Shown here: positions 1 through 9,943 of the stretch, piece by piece
Layout of the letters: each line of letters begins with the position of its first letter
Numbering within the stretch: position 1 is the stretch's first letter
Assembly: GCA_963806395.1 (NCBI GenBank)
Contig: CAWDYI010000019.1
Location: 1-64,000, forward strand
Source of the DNA: DASSUW01 sp963806395
GTDB lineage: Bacteria; Actinomycetota; Thermoleophilia; Solirubrobacterales; Solirubrobacteraceae
DNA length: 64,000 bases
Direction of reading: 5' to 3'
Made by a program: the position numbers and the translations under genes
The notes under the pieces: model-generated
Seen by the model: only the letters and a program-made list of their open reading frames with translations
Databases searched by the model: none
Told to the model about the DNA's origin: nothing

Positions 1-10
1 GGTTGTACGT

Positions 11-954
11 GTGCCTGAGAAATCAGGGAACGGGTCGGCGACTCTAACCTCTGGCGCTCGCGAGGGTCAAGCTCGTCACGCGCGGTCGCCCGCACGTGGG
101 GCAGGCGCGACCGTTCGTTCCGCCGACGGCGTCGCCGGTGCGGCGCAACTGGCCTGCGTGCTCGAGGTCAGCGCCGAGAAGCCGGGCAACATCACGCCCA
201 GCCACGACTTCCACGACACCACCTACGAGGACATGCTGCGCAGCGCGATCGCGATCGGCCCCGAGCTGGCGCGCGCCGGGGAGCGCGGCGTGGGCGAGAC
301 GGTCCTCGCGGCCGTCGAGGCATCGCGCCGCGTCGCGCGGCGAACACGAACCTCGGGATCGCGCTGCTGCTCGCTCCGCTGGCGAAGGCGGCGCTCCCGG
401 CGGCCCGCTGCGGGAGCAGCTCGGCGCGACGCTGGGCGCGCTCGACGTCGCCGACGCGCGCGCCGCGTACGCAGCGATCCGCCTGGCCGGCGCGGGCGGC
501 CTGCACGAGCGCGTCGAGCACGACGTGCGCTCCGAGCCGACCGTCGGCCTGCGCGAGGCGATGGCGAGCGCCGCGGAGCGCGACTCGATCGCGTCGGAGT
601 ACGTGAGCGACTTCGCGCTGACCTTCGAGACCGGGGTCCCGCGCTCGCCGCCGCGCTCGGCGAGGGCTCGCGGTGCGCGACGCGATCGTCGAGCTGCACT
701 GCGGCTGCTCGCCGTGGCGCCCGACACGCTGATCGCGCGCAAGCCGGCGCCGAGGCCGCGGCGCGGGTGTCGGCGGGCGCGCGCGAGGTGCCGTCGCCGG
801 GCGCCGGGCGCTGCAGAGCTTCGACGCGTCGCTGCGCACGGACGGCAACGCGCTGAACCCCGGGACGACCGCCGACCTCGTGACGGCGACCCTGTTCGTC
901 GCGCTGCTCGAGGGTATGCTCGCGCCGTCGCACCGAGTGAGCCACTTCTCCTGA
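11..954 (+). CDS. CitG-like triphosphoribosyl-dephospho-CoA synthase family protein (frameshifted)
   Basis: The product resembles the CitG/MdcB family, which joins an activated ribose to dephospho-CoA. In methylotrophs a CitG-like gene sits inside H4MPT/methanofuran clusters, and its role there is unproven. The family pattern is visible as LACVLEVSAEKPGNITP near the start and NTNLGIALLLAPLAK in the middle; the last part ends ALNPGTTADLVTATLF. These pieces lie in different frames: frame 2 to about 343, then frame 1, frame 0 from about 400 to 640, then mixed, ending in frame 1 at the TGA of 952-954. The gene therefore carries at least three single-base breaks, probably sequence errors. The start is uncertain: GTG at 11 is the first in frame, but homology begins only near 140. 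It overlaps the start of the following ATP-grasp gene. Confidence 0.6.
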
Positions 955-2009
955 TCGCCCTGAGCGCGCGCATGCTCGCCGATCTGGCGATGCGCGACGA
1001 CGTGGTCGCGTTCGATCTGTTCGGCGACCTCGACCTGCACGCCGCGCGTGTCGTGACGCGCTGCGGCCTGACCGCGCTCGTCGACGCCGCCGTGGCGGAG
1101 GCGCCGGGCGGCGTCGTCTACGGCGCGAGCTTCGAGAACCACCCCGCGCTCGTCGCGCGGCTGGCCGAGCGCCACACGCTGCTGGGCAATCCGGCGGCGA
1201 CGCTGCGCGCCGTGCGCGACCCGTGCGGCTCGGCGCCGCGCTGGGCGACCTCCCGTATCCGCGCACGACCGTCGAGGCACCGATCGTCCGGCCGCTGGCT
1301 GCGCAAGCCGCTGCGCGGCGGCGGCGGGACGCGCGTGCGCGCGTGGCGCGGCGGCGCGTTGCCCGCCGGGGCGTTCGTGCAGGAGCGCATCGACGGGGTC
1401 CCGTGCTCGGCGGCGGCGGTCGGCGACGGGAGGGACGCCGTCGTGCTCGGCGCTCACCGAGCAGCTCGTCGGGCGGCGCGCGTTCGGCGTGCGCGGCCAC
1501 CGCTGGTGCGGGAACCTCGTACCGCCGCGAACGCCGGTGTCGCGGGACCAGGCGCAGGCGATCTGCTCCTGTCTGGCGGCCGCGTTCGGGCTGCGAGGGC
1601 TGTTCGGCGTCGACTTCGTCTGGGATGGCGAGCGCGCGTGGACGGTGGAGGTCAACCCGCGTCCGACCGCGTCGCTGGAGGCGATCGAGGCGGCGTACGG
1701 CGTGGGCGTGTTCGACGCGCACCTGCGCGCCTGCGCGGGCGAGCTGCCGCCCGTCGAGGCCGCGTGCCGGGCGCGGCCGGCAAGGCGGTCCTCTTCGCCA
1801 CCGAGGACGTGGTGGTCGGCGACAGCGAGCGCTGGCTGGAGCGCGGCGTGCGCGACGTCCCGCACCCCGGCGAGCGCATCGCCGCGGGCCGTCCGGTCTG
1901 CACGGTCGTGACGACCGCCGCGACGCCGCAGGACGCGCTGACGGGGCTCGAGGAGCAGGCCGCGCGGCTGCGCGCCGAGCTGCGGGTGGAGGTGGCGGCG
2001 GGTGGCTGA
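937..2009 (+). CDS. ATP-grasp ligase of the methanofuran/H4MPT cluster (MfnD-like, frameshifted)
   Basis: This is an ATP-grasp family protein of the kind found beside fhc genes. The archaeal relative MfnD ligates tyramine and glutamate in methanofuran synthesis, so the same step is a reasonable guess. The N-terminus reads LIALSARMLADLA with a FDLFGDLDL strand. The C-terminal half has GLFGVDFVWDG and WTVEVNPRPTAS, the metal-binding end of an ATP-grasp fold. Frame breaks occur near 1215-1260, 1450 and 1780; the pieces join into one protein of about 350 residues. The start is unclear: GTG 937 fits only with one more base slip, and the first clean in-frame ATG is 972. The stop overlaps the GTG of fhcB by 8 bases, so the genes are translationally linked. 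Confidence 0.65.
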
Positions 2010-3112
2010 CGCGACGTGTGCGGGCTGCGGCTGCGCCTGCGACGACATCGAGGTGACGCGCACGGCCGGCTCGGCACGGACGTGCCCGCTCGGCGACGCG
2101 GTGGTTCGCCGAGCGCGGCGGCGAGCGGCCGCCGGTCGCCAGCGTCGACGGCCGCGCGGTGAGCGTCGACGAGGCCGTGGACGCCGCGGCCGCGATCCTG
2201 CGTCAGGCGCGCGCGCCGCTCGTCTACGGCCTGGGCCAGACGAGCTGCGAGGCGCAGCGCCGGGCGGTGGCGCTCGCCGAGGCGGCCGGGGCGGTGATCG
2301 ACGTCGGCGCTTCGGGGCGGGGCGTACGCGGCGATCGGCTCGAGCACGGCCACCTTCGGCGAGATCCGCGACCGGGCCGAGCTCGTCGTGCTCTGGCGCG
2401 CCGACCCGGTCGTCACCCATCCGCGCCTGCTGGGGCGGCTGCGGCTCGACCCCTCCGCGATCGTCGTCGTCGACGCGGAGCGCACGGCCACCGCCGAGCG
2501 CGGCCGGCGCGTTCGTCGAGGTCGATGACGATTTCGACGCGCTGTGGGCGTTGCGGGCGCGGATTCGGGAGGACGCGCTCGACGACCTCGCCGGCGCCTG
2601 CTCGCCGCACGCCACGTCGCCTTCATCCACGGCGCGCTCGACGAGCTCGCCGCGCTGGCGCTGCTCTCGCTCGTGCGCGACCTCAGCCCGCGATCGCCAC
2701 GCGGTCACGCTGGGCCTGCGCGGCGACGGCAACGCGCGCGGCGCCGAGGACGTGCTCGCGTGGCAGACCGGCTTCGCCGCGGCGGTGAGCTTCGCGCGCG
2801 GCTTCCCGCGCGAGAGCCCGCGCGCCGCCGAGCTGCTCGAGCGCGGCGAGGTCGATGCCGCGCTCGTGGTCGCCGCCGACCCGCTTGAGGATCTGCCGCG
2901 CCTGCGCGGGCTGCCGACGGTGGTGGTCGACGCGCGCGAGACCGCGACGTCGCAGGCGGCGCGCGTGGCGTTCGCCACCGCGGCCGACGGCATCGAGGTG
3001 GCGGGCACCGTCCACCGGATGGACGGCGTGCCGGTCCCGCTGCGCGCGCCGTGGTGCCGGGGAGCGCCCGGGCGTCGAGGACGTGCTGGCCGCGATCGGC
3101 GGGCGCCTCTGA
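2002..3112 (+). CDS. fhcB: Formyltransferase/hydrolase complex subunit B (FmdB/FwdB homologue, frameshifted)
   Basis: FhcB is the bacterial relative of the molybdenum/tungsten subunit of formylmethanofuran dehydrogenase. In the bacterial FhcABCD complex it is a structural part of an enzyme that moves the formyl group from H4MPT to methanofuran and hydrolyses it to formate. The N-terminus TCAGCGCACDDIEV keeps the CxxCxCxC-DDI pattern of the family, and the C-terminal part GNARGAEDVLAWQTGF is also typical. Start GTG 2002 overlaps the upstream stop. The frame is broken near 2103, 2310, 2505, 2600, 2690 and 3055, mostly by one extra base, with family sequence continuing across each. The end TGA (3110-3112) shares one base with the fhcA ATG. 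Confidence 0.8.
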
Positions 3113-4742
3113 TGCTCCGGATCGCCGGCGGCCGCGTCTACGACCCCGCCAACGGCATCGCCGGCGAGGTGCGCGACGTCTGCGTGCGAGGACGGCAAGA
3201 TCGTCGCCGACGTGCCGGCGCACGCCCGCCGGATCGACGCGCGCGGGATGGTCGTCATGCCGGGCGGCGTCGACATCCACGCCCACATCGCCGGGCCGGC
3301 GGTCAACGCCGCGCGCAAGCTCGCGCCCGAGGAGCACCGCGCCGACGTGCTCGAGCGCACCGCGATCGCGCGCTCCGGCACCGGCGGCACCGTCCCCTCG
3401 ACGTTCGCCACCGGCTACCGCTACGCGCTGCTCGGCTACACGACCGTCGTCGAGGCCGCGACGCCGCCGCTCGCCGCCCGGCACACGCTCGCCGAGCTCC
3501 GCGACACGCCGGTCATCGACGCCGCCTTCCTCGTGCTGATGGGCAACAACCTGCCGCTCTTCGAGCTCATCCGCACCGAGCCCGCCCGCGTGCGCGAGGC
3601 GATCGCCTGGTGGCTCGCAGGCCACCGGCGGCTACGGCGTCAAGCTCGTCAATCCCGGCGGCGTCGAGATGTGGAAGCGCGGCAACGGCAACGTGACGTC
3701 GCTCGACGACGAGGGCCCCGGGGTCACGCCGCGGCAGGTCATCGAGACGATCGCCGCCGCCGTGCACGACCTCGGGCTGCCGCACCCGGTGCACGTCCAC
3801 TGCAACAACCTCGGCGTGTCCGGCAACTGGCGCACGACGCTCGACACGCTGCGCACGCTCGAGGGCCGCCGCGCCCACCTCGCCCACCTCCAGTTCCACG
3901 CCTACGGCGGCCGGCCGGGCGGGCGGCCGCGCTCGCGGGCGCCGGAGCTCGCCGAGTACCTCAACGCGCACCCGGAGCTCAGCGCCGACGTCGGGCAGGT
4001 GATGTTCGGCCCGGCGACGACGATGACCGCCGACGCGCCGGTCTCCGCGGTCCTGCGCGAGATCACGCACGGCCGCTGGGTCAACGCCGACACCGAGGCC
4101 GAGACCGGCTGCGGGATCGTGCCGTTCACCTACCGCGAGCGCAACTACGTGCACGCGCTGCAGTGGGGGATCGGCCTCGAGCTGTTCCTGCTCAGCCGCG
4201 ACCCGTGGCGGCTCGTGCTGTCCACCGACCACCCCAACGGCGGCTCGTTCCTCAGCTATCCGCGCCTGATCCGCCTGCTGATGGACCGCGAGTTCCGCAA
4301 CGAGGAGATCCGGCGGGTGAACCGGCAGGCGATGAAGCGCACCGTGCTGCTCGACGACCTCGATCGCGAGTACACGCTCGAGGAGATCGCGATCATCACG
4401 CGCGCCGGGCCGGCGCGCCTGCTCGGGCTGCGCGACAAGGGCCACCTCGGCGTCGGCGCCGACGCCGACATCACGATCTACGACGACCGCGACGACCGCG
4501 AGGCGATGTTCGCCGCGCCGCGCTACGTCATCAAGGACGGGCGCGCGGTCGTCGAGGACGGCGAGCTGCGCGAGGCCGGCCCGGGCCGCCTGCTGCGGGT
4601 CGGCGCGGAGTACGACCCGAGCATCGAGCCCACGCTGGAGGAGCTGTTCGAGGACCGCTACAGCGTGCAGTTCTCGAGCTATCCGGTGCAGGAGCCGTGG
4701 CTGCTCGAGCCCGCGCGCACCGTCGCCGCGGAGCCGCGATGA
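3112..4742 (+). CDS. fhcA: Formyltransferase/hydrolase complex subunit A (amidohydrolase subunit, frameshifted)
   Basis: FhcA is the hydrolase subunit that releases formate from formylmethanofuran in the cytoplasmic FhcABCD complex. It belongs to the amidohydrolase fold. The metal site shows as GGVDIHAHIAG about 50 residues in, HPVHVHCNNLG and QFHAYGG mid-protein, and STDHPNGGSF further on. The C-terminal amidohydrolase strands GVGADADITIYDD follow. Two single-base insertions break the frame near 3189 and 3619; removing each restores a continuous protein of about 540 residues, the normal family length. Start ATG 3112 overlaps the fhcB stop by one base, and the stop overlaps the fhcD ATG as ATGA, so the fhc genes form a coupled operon in the order B-A-D-C. 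Confidence 0.88.
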
Positions 4743-5628
4743 AGCTCCACGGGGCCGAGATCGTCGACACGTTCGCCGAGGCGTTCCCGATGTGGGGCGC
4801 GCGCGTGCGTGATCACCGCGGCGACGCCGGCGTGGGCGCTCGACGGCGGGGCGCTCGATGACCGGCTTCGCGACCTCGGTGATCGGCTGCAAGTGCGAGG
4901 CGGGCATCGAGCGCGAGCTCGCTCCCGACGAGACCCCCGACGGGCGGCCGGGCGTCAGCGCGCTGCTGTTCGCGATGGACCGGGAGGGCGTCGGCAAACG
5001 GCTGGTCGAGCGCGTCGGGCAGTGCGTGCTGACGTGACCGACGACGGCCTGCTTCAACGGCCTGGATGCCGAGGACACGGTCGACGTCGGCGGCCAGCTG
5101 CGCTTCTTCGGCGACGGCTACCAGGCCAGCAAGGTGCTCGACGGGCAGCGGTACTGGCGCGTGCCGGTGATGGAGGGCGAGTTCCTGGTGCAGGAGCGCT
5201 TCGGCGTCGTCGAGGGCGTGGCCGGCGGCAACATCATCATGTTCGGGCGCGACGCGGAGTCGGCGCTGCGGGCGGCCGAGGCCGCGGCGAGCGCGATGCG
5301 CGCCGTCGAGGGCGTGATCATGCCGTTCCCCGGCGGCATCGCGCGCAGCGGCAGCAAGGTCGGCTCGCGCTACAGCGCGCTCCCGGCGTCCACGAACGAC
5401 GCGCTGTGCCCGACGCTGCGCGGCCAGGTCGAGCACACCGACGTCCCGCCCGACGTCGAGGCCGTGTTCGAGATCGTGATCGACGGGCTCGCGCTGGAGC
5501 CGGTGCGCGAGGCGATGCGCCGCGGGCTCGTGGCCGCCGCCGAGGCGGGCGCCAGCCACGTGACCGCGGGCAACTACGGCGGCAACCTCGGCCCGCACCA
5601 CATCCATCTCCGCGAGCTGATGCCATGA
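4739..5628 (+). CDS. fhcD: Formylmethanofuran:H4MPT formyltransferase, Fhc complex subunit D (two frame breaks and an in-frame TGA)
   Basis: FhcD is the formyltransferase subunit that moves a formyl group between H4MPT and methanofuran; it is homologous to archaeal Ftr. Family sequence runs from DTFAEAFPMWGARV through SMTGFATSVIGCKCEAG, YWRVPVMEGEFLVQERFG and MPFPGGIARSGSKVGS to AGNYGGNLGPHHIHL, covering about 295 residues, the normal length. Two single-base insertions (near 4808 and 4848) shift the frame. In addition there is an in-frame TGA at 5035-5037 between GQCVLT and PTTACFNG, where I expect a conserved Cys. Because the region is error-rich, I take this as a substitution for TGC rather than a true stop. 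Start ATG 4739 overlaps the fhcA stop, and the stop overlaps the fhcC start. Confidence 0.85.
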
Positions 5629-6437
5629 CGCTCACGCTGACGCTGCGCGAGCAACCGGCCGTGCCGCTCGAGGCGGAGGTGCTGTGCCACGACCGCCTGG
5701 CCGGCGCAAGCCGCGGAGAGATCGAGGCGCTGCCCCGTCTGGCACGGCAACGAGCGCACCCGCGTGGGCGAGTTCTTCGCGGTCTCCGGCAGCGGCGACG
5801 ACGTCCGCCTGGAGGGCGACCTGAGCCGCGTGAAGTTCGTCGGCGCGGGCATGACCGCGGGTCGGCTCACGGTCACCGGCCACATCGGCATGCACGCGGG
5901 CGCCGGCATGCGCGGCGGCGAGCTGCACGTCGAGGGCGACGCCGGCGACTGGGCCGGAGCCGGGATGCGCGGCGGCACGCTCGTCGTACGCGGGTCGGCC
6001 GGGTCGGCGGCTCGGCGGCGTCCTATCCCGGCGAGCGGGCAGGGATGCGCGGCGGCGAGATCGTCGTCCACGGCGACGCAGGCGCGCAGGCCGGTGCCGG
6101 CCTGCGGCGCGGCCTGATCGCGGTGGCCGGGCGCGTCGGCGACGCGGCAGGGCTGCGCATGCTGGCGGGGACGATCGTCGCCTTCGGCGGCCTCGGGCCG
6201 CGGGCCGGGGCCGGGATGCGGCGCGGCTCGATCGTCACGATGGCGCCGGCGTCGCCGCTCGCGACCTTCGTGTTGTCCTGTATCTACCGCCCGTCGTTCC
6301 TGCGCCTGTATCTGCGCCGGCTCGCCGTCCTCGGGTTGAACGTGTCCGACGAGCAGCTCGACGGTCGCTACGCGCGCTGGTGCGGCGACGGCCTCGAGCT
6401 GCGGCGCGGGGAGATCCTGATCCTGGAGGACGCATGA
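5625..6437 (+). CDS. fhcC: Formyltransferase/hydrolase complex subunit C (FmdC homologue, frameshifted)
   Basis: FhcC is the beta-helical subunit of the Fhc complex, related to formylmethanofuran dehydrogenase subunit C and the GXGXG domain of glutamate synthase. Its repeats are obvious: HIGMHAGAGMRGGELHVEGDAG, then DWAGAGMRGGTLVVRGSAG, then ERAGMRGGEIVVHGDAG and GLRRGLIAVAGRVG, one turn per about 19 residues. The reading frame moves by +1 near 5738 and back near 6010, leaving the end in the starting frame. The C-terminus RPSFLRLYLRRLAVLG is typical of the subunit. Start ATG 5625 overlaps the fhcD stop, and the TGA at 6435-6437 overlaps the mch ATG, so all four fhc genes and mch are coupled. 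Confidence 0.83.
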   Translation: MTLTLTLREQPAVPLEAEVLCHDRLAGASRGEIEALPRLARQRAHPRGRVLRGLRQRRRRPPGGRPEPREVRRRGHDRGSAHGHRPHRHARGRRHARRRAARRGRRRRLGRSRDARRHARRTRVGRVGGSAASYPGERAGMRGGEIVVHGDAGAQAGAGLRRGLIAVAGRVGDAAGLRMLAGTIVAFGGLGPRAGAGMRRGSIVTMAPASPLATFVLSCIYRPSFLRLYLRRLAVLGLNVSDEQLDGRYARWCGDGLELRRGEILILEDA

Positions 6438-7388
6438 CCTTCTCGCTCAACGACCGTGCACACGAGCTCGCCGACCGGCTGGCCGCCGATGCCGAGGCGG
6501 CGCGCGTCGAGGTCACCACGCTGTCGAACGGCGCGCGGGTCATCGACTGCGGCGCGCGGGCCGCCGGAGGCTTCGAGGCCGGGCGGTACTTCGCCGAGAT
6601 CTGCATGGCGGGGCTGGGCAAGGTCGCGTACGCGCCGCTGGTCCTCGACGGTCGCTGGCTGCCCGCGCTCACGGTCACGACCGACCGCCCCGCCGTCGCG
6701 TGCCTGGCGGCGCAGTACGCCGGCTGGCGGATCGATCGCGACGGCTACTTCGCGATGGGCAGCGGGCCCGCCCGCGCGCTGATCCGCGCCGAGGAGCTCT
6801 ACGACGACCTCGACTGGGACGAGCACGCGGGCGCCGCCGTCCTGTGCCTGGAGACGCGCGAGCCGCCGCCGGCCGAGGTCGCCGGCTTCGTGGCCGAGCG
6901 CGCCGGCGTGCCGCCCTCGGCGCTGACGCTGCTGATGGCACCGACCGCGAGCGTGGTCGGCGGCGTGCAGATCGCGGCGCGGGTCGTCGAGACCGCGCTG
7001 CACAAGCTCCACGAGCTCGAGTTCGACGTGCGGCGCGTCGTCGCGGGGTTCGGCAGCTGCCCGCTGCCGCCGGTGGCGGGACGACGACATGGCGGCGATC
7101 GGGCGCACCAACGACGCCGTGCTCTACGGCGGCCAGGTCCACCTCACGGTGCAGGCCGACGACGACGACGAGCTGCGCGAGCTCGTCGAGCGGCTGCCCG
7201 CCTCGGCGTCCTCGGACTACGGCGAGCCGTTCGGCAAGGTCCTGAAGGACGCGGACTTCGACTTCTACAAGATCGACCCGCTGCTCTTCAGCCCGGCGCA
7301 GATCAGGCTCACGAGCGCCGGGAGCGGCCGCAGCTTCGAGGCGGGCGAGGTCAACCTCGAGGTGCTGGAGCGCTCCTTCTGGGGCTGA
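6434..7388 (+). CDS. mch: Methenyltetrahydromethanopterin cyclohydrolase (one frame break)
   Basis: Mch hydrolyses N5,N10-methenyl-H4MPT to formyl-H4MPT, the step just before the Fhc complex. The protein opens with SLNDRAHELADRL and carries the family blocks GGFEAGRYFAEICMAGLG, LMAPTASVVGGVQIAARVVE, FGSCPLPPVA and AAIGRTNDAVLYGG, ending in DFYKIDPLLFSPAQI. Length is about 317 residues, as expected. One extra G near 7080 breaks the frame between CPLPPVA and the DDD that follows; removing it gives a continuous protein. ATG 6434 overlaps the fhcC stop (ATGA). The downstream ligase begins at or within the mch stop, so the operon continues. Confidence 0.9.
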
Positions 7389-8272
7389 CGGTCGCGATCC
7401 TGGGGTCGAGCGGCGGCTGGCACGCGCAACAGCTCACCGACGCGCTGGCGGCACGCGGCCACGAGCACCGGCTCGTGCCCGTGACGCGCATGCTCGGGCG
7501 CATCGACGGCGACGTCGCGATGCGCAGCGCGAGCTCTGGCTCGACGGCTGCGACGCGGTGATCGTCCGCGGCATCCCGCGCGGCTCGCTCGAGCAGGTCA
7601 TCTTCCGCGTCGACGCGCTGCACGCGCTCGTCGAGCAGCGGCGTGACCTGCGTCAACGGCCCGCGGGCGATCGAGCGGACGGTCGACAAGTTCCTCGCCT
7701 CGGCGCTGCTCGTGCGGGCCGGCGTGCCCACGCCGCGGACGATCGTCTGCGAGCGCTCCGAGGATGCGCTCGCCGCCTTCGAGGAGCTCGGCGGCGACGT
7801 GATCGTCAAGCCGCTGTTCGGCTCGATGGGCGCCGGGATGACGCGCGTGGACGACGCCGACGTCGCATACCGCGTCTTCCACGCGCTGGCGCTCGAGCGC
7901 GCCGTCTACTACCTGCAGGAGACGCTGCCGCATGGCGGCCGTGACGTGCGCGCGTTCGTCGTCGGCGGGCGCGTGCTCGCGGCGATCGAGCGGCAGGGCC
8001 CGGGCTGGCGGGCGAACCTCGCGCGCGGCGCCAGCGCGCGGGCCACGGAGCTCACCGCCGAGCAGGAGCGCGTCTGCGTGGAGGCCGCCGAGGCGCTGGG
8101 CGTCGACTACGCGGGGGTCGACCTGCTGCGTGCCGACGGGCGCGACTACGTGCTGGAGCTCAACGGGATCCCCGGCTGGCGGGGGCTGCAGGAGGCGACG
8201 GGCGCCGACGTTGCGGCGGCGCTCGTGGCGCACGTGGAGGCGGTCGTCAGCGAAGCTCGCGCCGCCCGATGA
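7385..8272 (+). CDS. RimK-like ATP-grasp glutamate ligase (H4MPT/methanofuran cluster, frameshifted)
   Basis: This ATP-grasp protein resembles RimK/MptN, which add glutamate to substrates such as tetrahydromethanopterin. That role fits the cluster but is inferred. The fold is clear: VAILGSSGGWHAQQL at the start, VNGPRAIERTVDKFLASALL, DVIVKPLFGSMGAGM (ATP-binding Lys and glycine loop), YYLQETLPHGGRDVRAFVVGG and LELNGIPGWRGLQ at the metal site. The frame slips by -1 near 7530 and +1 near 7640. No ATG, GTG or TTG lies in frame near the start. A CTG at 7385 overlaps the mch TGA as CTGA, the same geometry as the ATGA junctions nearby, so a CTG start or a miscalled GTG is likely. The end overlaps the convergent HisA-like gene. 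Confidence 0.72.
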
Positions 8273-8937
8273 CGCCGCTGTGCAGCGCCGTCGCGACGAG
8301 CGCGCCGGCCGCGCCGGCGCGCGTCGAGTGCGCGCAGATCGTCGCGGTCGCGGACGCCGCCGCCGGCGAGCAGCTCGAGGTCGGGGAAGGCGGCGTGGAG
8401 CTCGGCGATCAGCTCGACGTCCGGCCCCGCGCCGCTGCCGACGCGTTCCAGGTCGAGCACGATCACCTCGCGCAATCCGGCGCGGTGCAGGCGCGACAGG
8501 GCGTCGCGCGCGGGCAGGCCCGCGAGCAGCGGGTCGGGCGAGAGCGTGCGGCCGCCGCGCAGGTCCACGCTCAGGACCAGCTCGCGAAGCTCCGCGAGCA
8601 GCCGGTCGAGCGCGTCCGGTCCGGGCAGCGTCTCGGTCCCGACGACGACGCGGTGGGCGCCGAGGCCCAGCAGCGCGCGCGCCCGGTCCGGCTCGCTGAC
8701 GCCCGCGTCGACCATCACCCGCGCCTCGCGCGCCAGCGCCGCGATCGTGGAGTCGTTCTCGCCTGCGCCGGTGATCGCGTCGAGGTCGGCGACATACAGC
8801 TCGTCGAGCCCCAGCGCGTCCCGGAACCTGCGCGCGAGCGTCAGCGGGTCGCCGAGCGGGCGATAGCGTTCGCGCTCGCCGCGCACGGCGTGGACCGCCG
8901 TGCCGCCCTTCAGATCGATGACTCCGACCACGCGCAT
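8247..8937 (-). CDS. HisA-like TIM-barrel protein of the H4MPT gene cluster (one frame break)
   Basis: The product is a beta/alpha-barrel of the HisA/HisF type: VVGVIDLKGGTAVHAVRG at the N-terminus, ELYVADLDAI in the middle, and LLAGGGVRDRDDLRAL near the end. A HisA-like gene is a known companion of the H4MPT genes in methylotrophs (the orf20 type), where it is thought to serve cofactor synthesis rather than histidine synthesis; its reaction is unknown. Start ATG 8937-8935 overlaps by two bases the ATG (8936) of the divergent MfnF-like gene, so the two starts share one CATG. One extra base near 8313 shifts the frame; corrected, the protein ends GVIGRRELR at the TGA of 8249-8247, inside the 3' end of the RimK-like gene. 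Confidence 0.7.
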
Positions 8938-9943
8938 GCCGGCCACGCTAGCGGTGGACATCGGCGGCGCTAACACCAAGGCCGCCCTGCTTCAGGGGAT
9001 GTCACTGCGGACGGTCTCGCGCCCGTTCGAGGTCTGGCGCGACCGCGAGGCGCTCGCCGCGGTGCTGCGCGAGGTCGCCGCCGAGGCCGGTGAGGCGGAT
9101 GCCGTGGCGATCACGATGACCGCCGAGCTGTCCGACGCGTTCCGGACCAAGCGCGAAGGCGTGGCGTTCGTGCTCGACGCGGCCGAGGAGGCGCTCGGCG
9201 ACCGGCCGCTGAGCGTGCTGACCACGACCGGCGAGCTCGTGTCGATGGGCGCTGCGCGCGCGCGACCGTGGGACGTCGCGGCCGCCAACTGGGTGGCGTC
9301 GGCGCTCGCGGTGGCGGCCGCGTACCCCGACGCGCTGCTCATCGACATCGGCAGCACGACCGCCGACATCGTGCCGATCGCCGCCGGGCGCGTCGCTGCG
9401 AGCGGGCACAACGACCTCGAGCGCCTACTGGCCGGCGAGCTCGTCTACACCGGCGTCCTGCGCACCAACCTGGCCGCGATCGCGCCGCGCGTGCCGATCC
9501 GTGGCGAGTGGTGCGCCGTGTCGTCGGAGTACTTCGCGATCAGCGCCGACGTCCATCTCGTCCTCGGCCATCTGGCGGAGGAGGCGTACGACTGCCCGAC
9601 GCCGGACGGCCGCGCGGCCACGGTCGCCTTCGCGCGTGAGCGGATCGCCAGGCTGGTGTGCTCCGACGCCGACCAGCTCGACGCAGGTGAGATCGACGCC
9701 GTCGCCGCCTTCCTCGCAGGGGAGCAGCTGCGCCAGATCGAGGAGGCGGCCCGCCGCGTGCAGCGTCCGGTGCCGCCCCAGGCACCGGTCGTCGCGGTCG
9801 GCGCCGGCGCGTTCCTCGGGCGCGAAGTCGCCGCGCGTCTGGGACGGGCCGTCGCCGACGCTCCGGCCGGTTGGGGCGCGGCCGGCGCGGAGATGGCGCC
9901 CGCCGCGGCACTGGCGGCGCTGTTGGCGGCACGGCTGTGCTGA
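8936..9943 (+). CDS. H4MPT-linked C1 transfer pathway protein, hydantoinase/kinase-like (MfnF-like)
   Basis: This belongs to the family annotated as H4MPT-linked C1-transfer pathway protein (orf21 type). Its archaeal relative MfnF couples the furan unit to tyramine-glutamate in methanofuran synthesis. The ASKHA-type phosphate loops are clear: TLAVDIGGANTKAA at the N-terminus and LLIDIGSTTADIVPI near residue 140. LTTTGELVSMGAARARPWDVAAANW lies between them. The C-terminal loop VVAVGAGAFLGRE is also typical. The frame is intact over 335 residues, unlike its neighbours. Start ATG 8936 faces the divergent HisA-like start with no space between them; the upstream codons look like shadow sequence. 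The stop overlaps the GTG of the next gene. Confidence 0.82.
   Translation: MPATLAVDIGGANTKAALLQGMSLRTVSRPFEVWRDREALAAVLREVAAEAGEADAVAITMTAELSDAFRTKREGVAFVLDAAEEALGDRPLSVLTTTGELVSMGAARARPWDVAAANWVASALAVAAAYPDALLIDIGSTTADIVPIAAGRVAASGHNDLERLLAGELVYTGVLRTNLAAIAPRVPIRGEWCAVSSEYFAISADVHLVLGHLAEEAYDCPTPDGRAATVAFARERIARLVCSDADQLDAGEIDAVAAFLAGEQLRQIEEAARRVQRPVPPQAPVVAVGAGAFLGREVAARLGRAVADAPAGWGAAGAEMAPAAALAALLAARLC

Noticed and set aside
192..3008. A very long open frame on the minus strand across the CitG-like, ATP-grasp and fhcB genes
   Set aside because: It is rich in Arg, Ala, Pro and Ser without any recognisable motif. It is the antisense shadow of high-GC coding sequence; the plus strand carries clear families.
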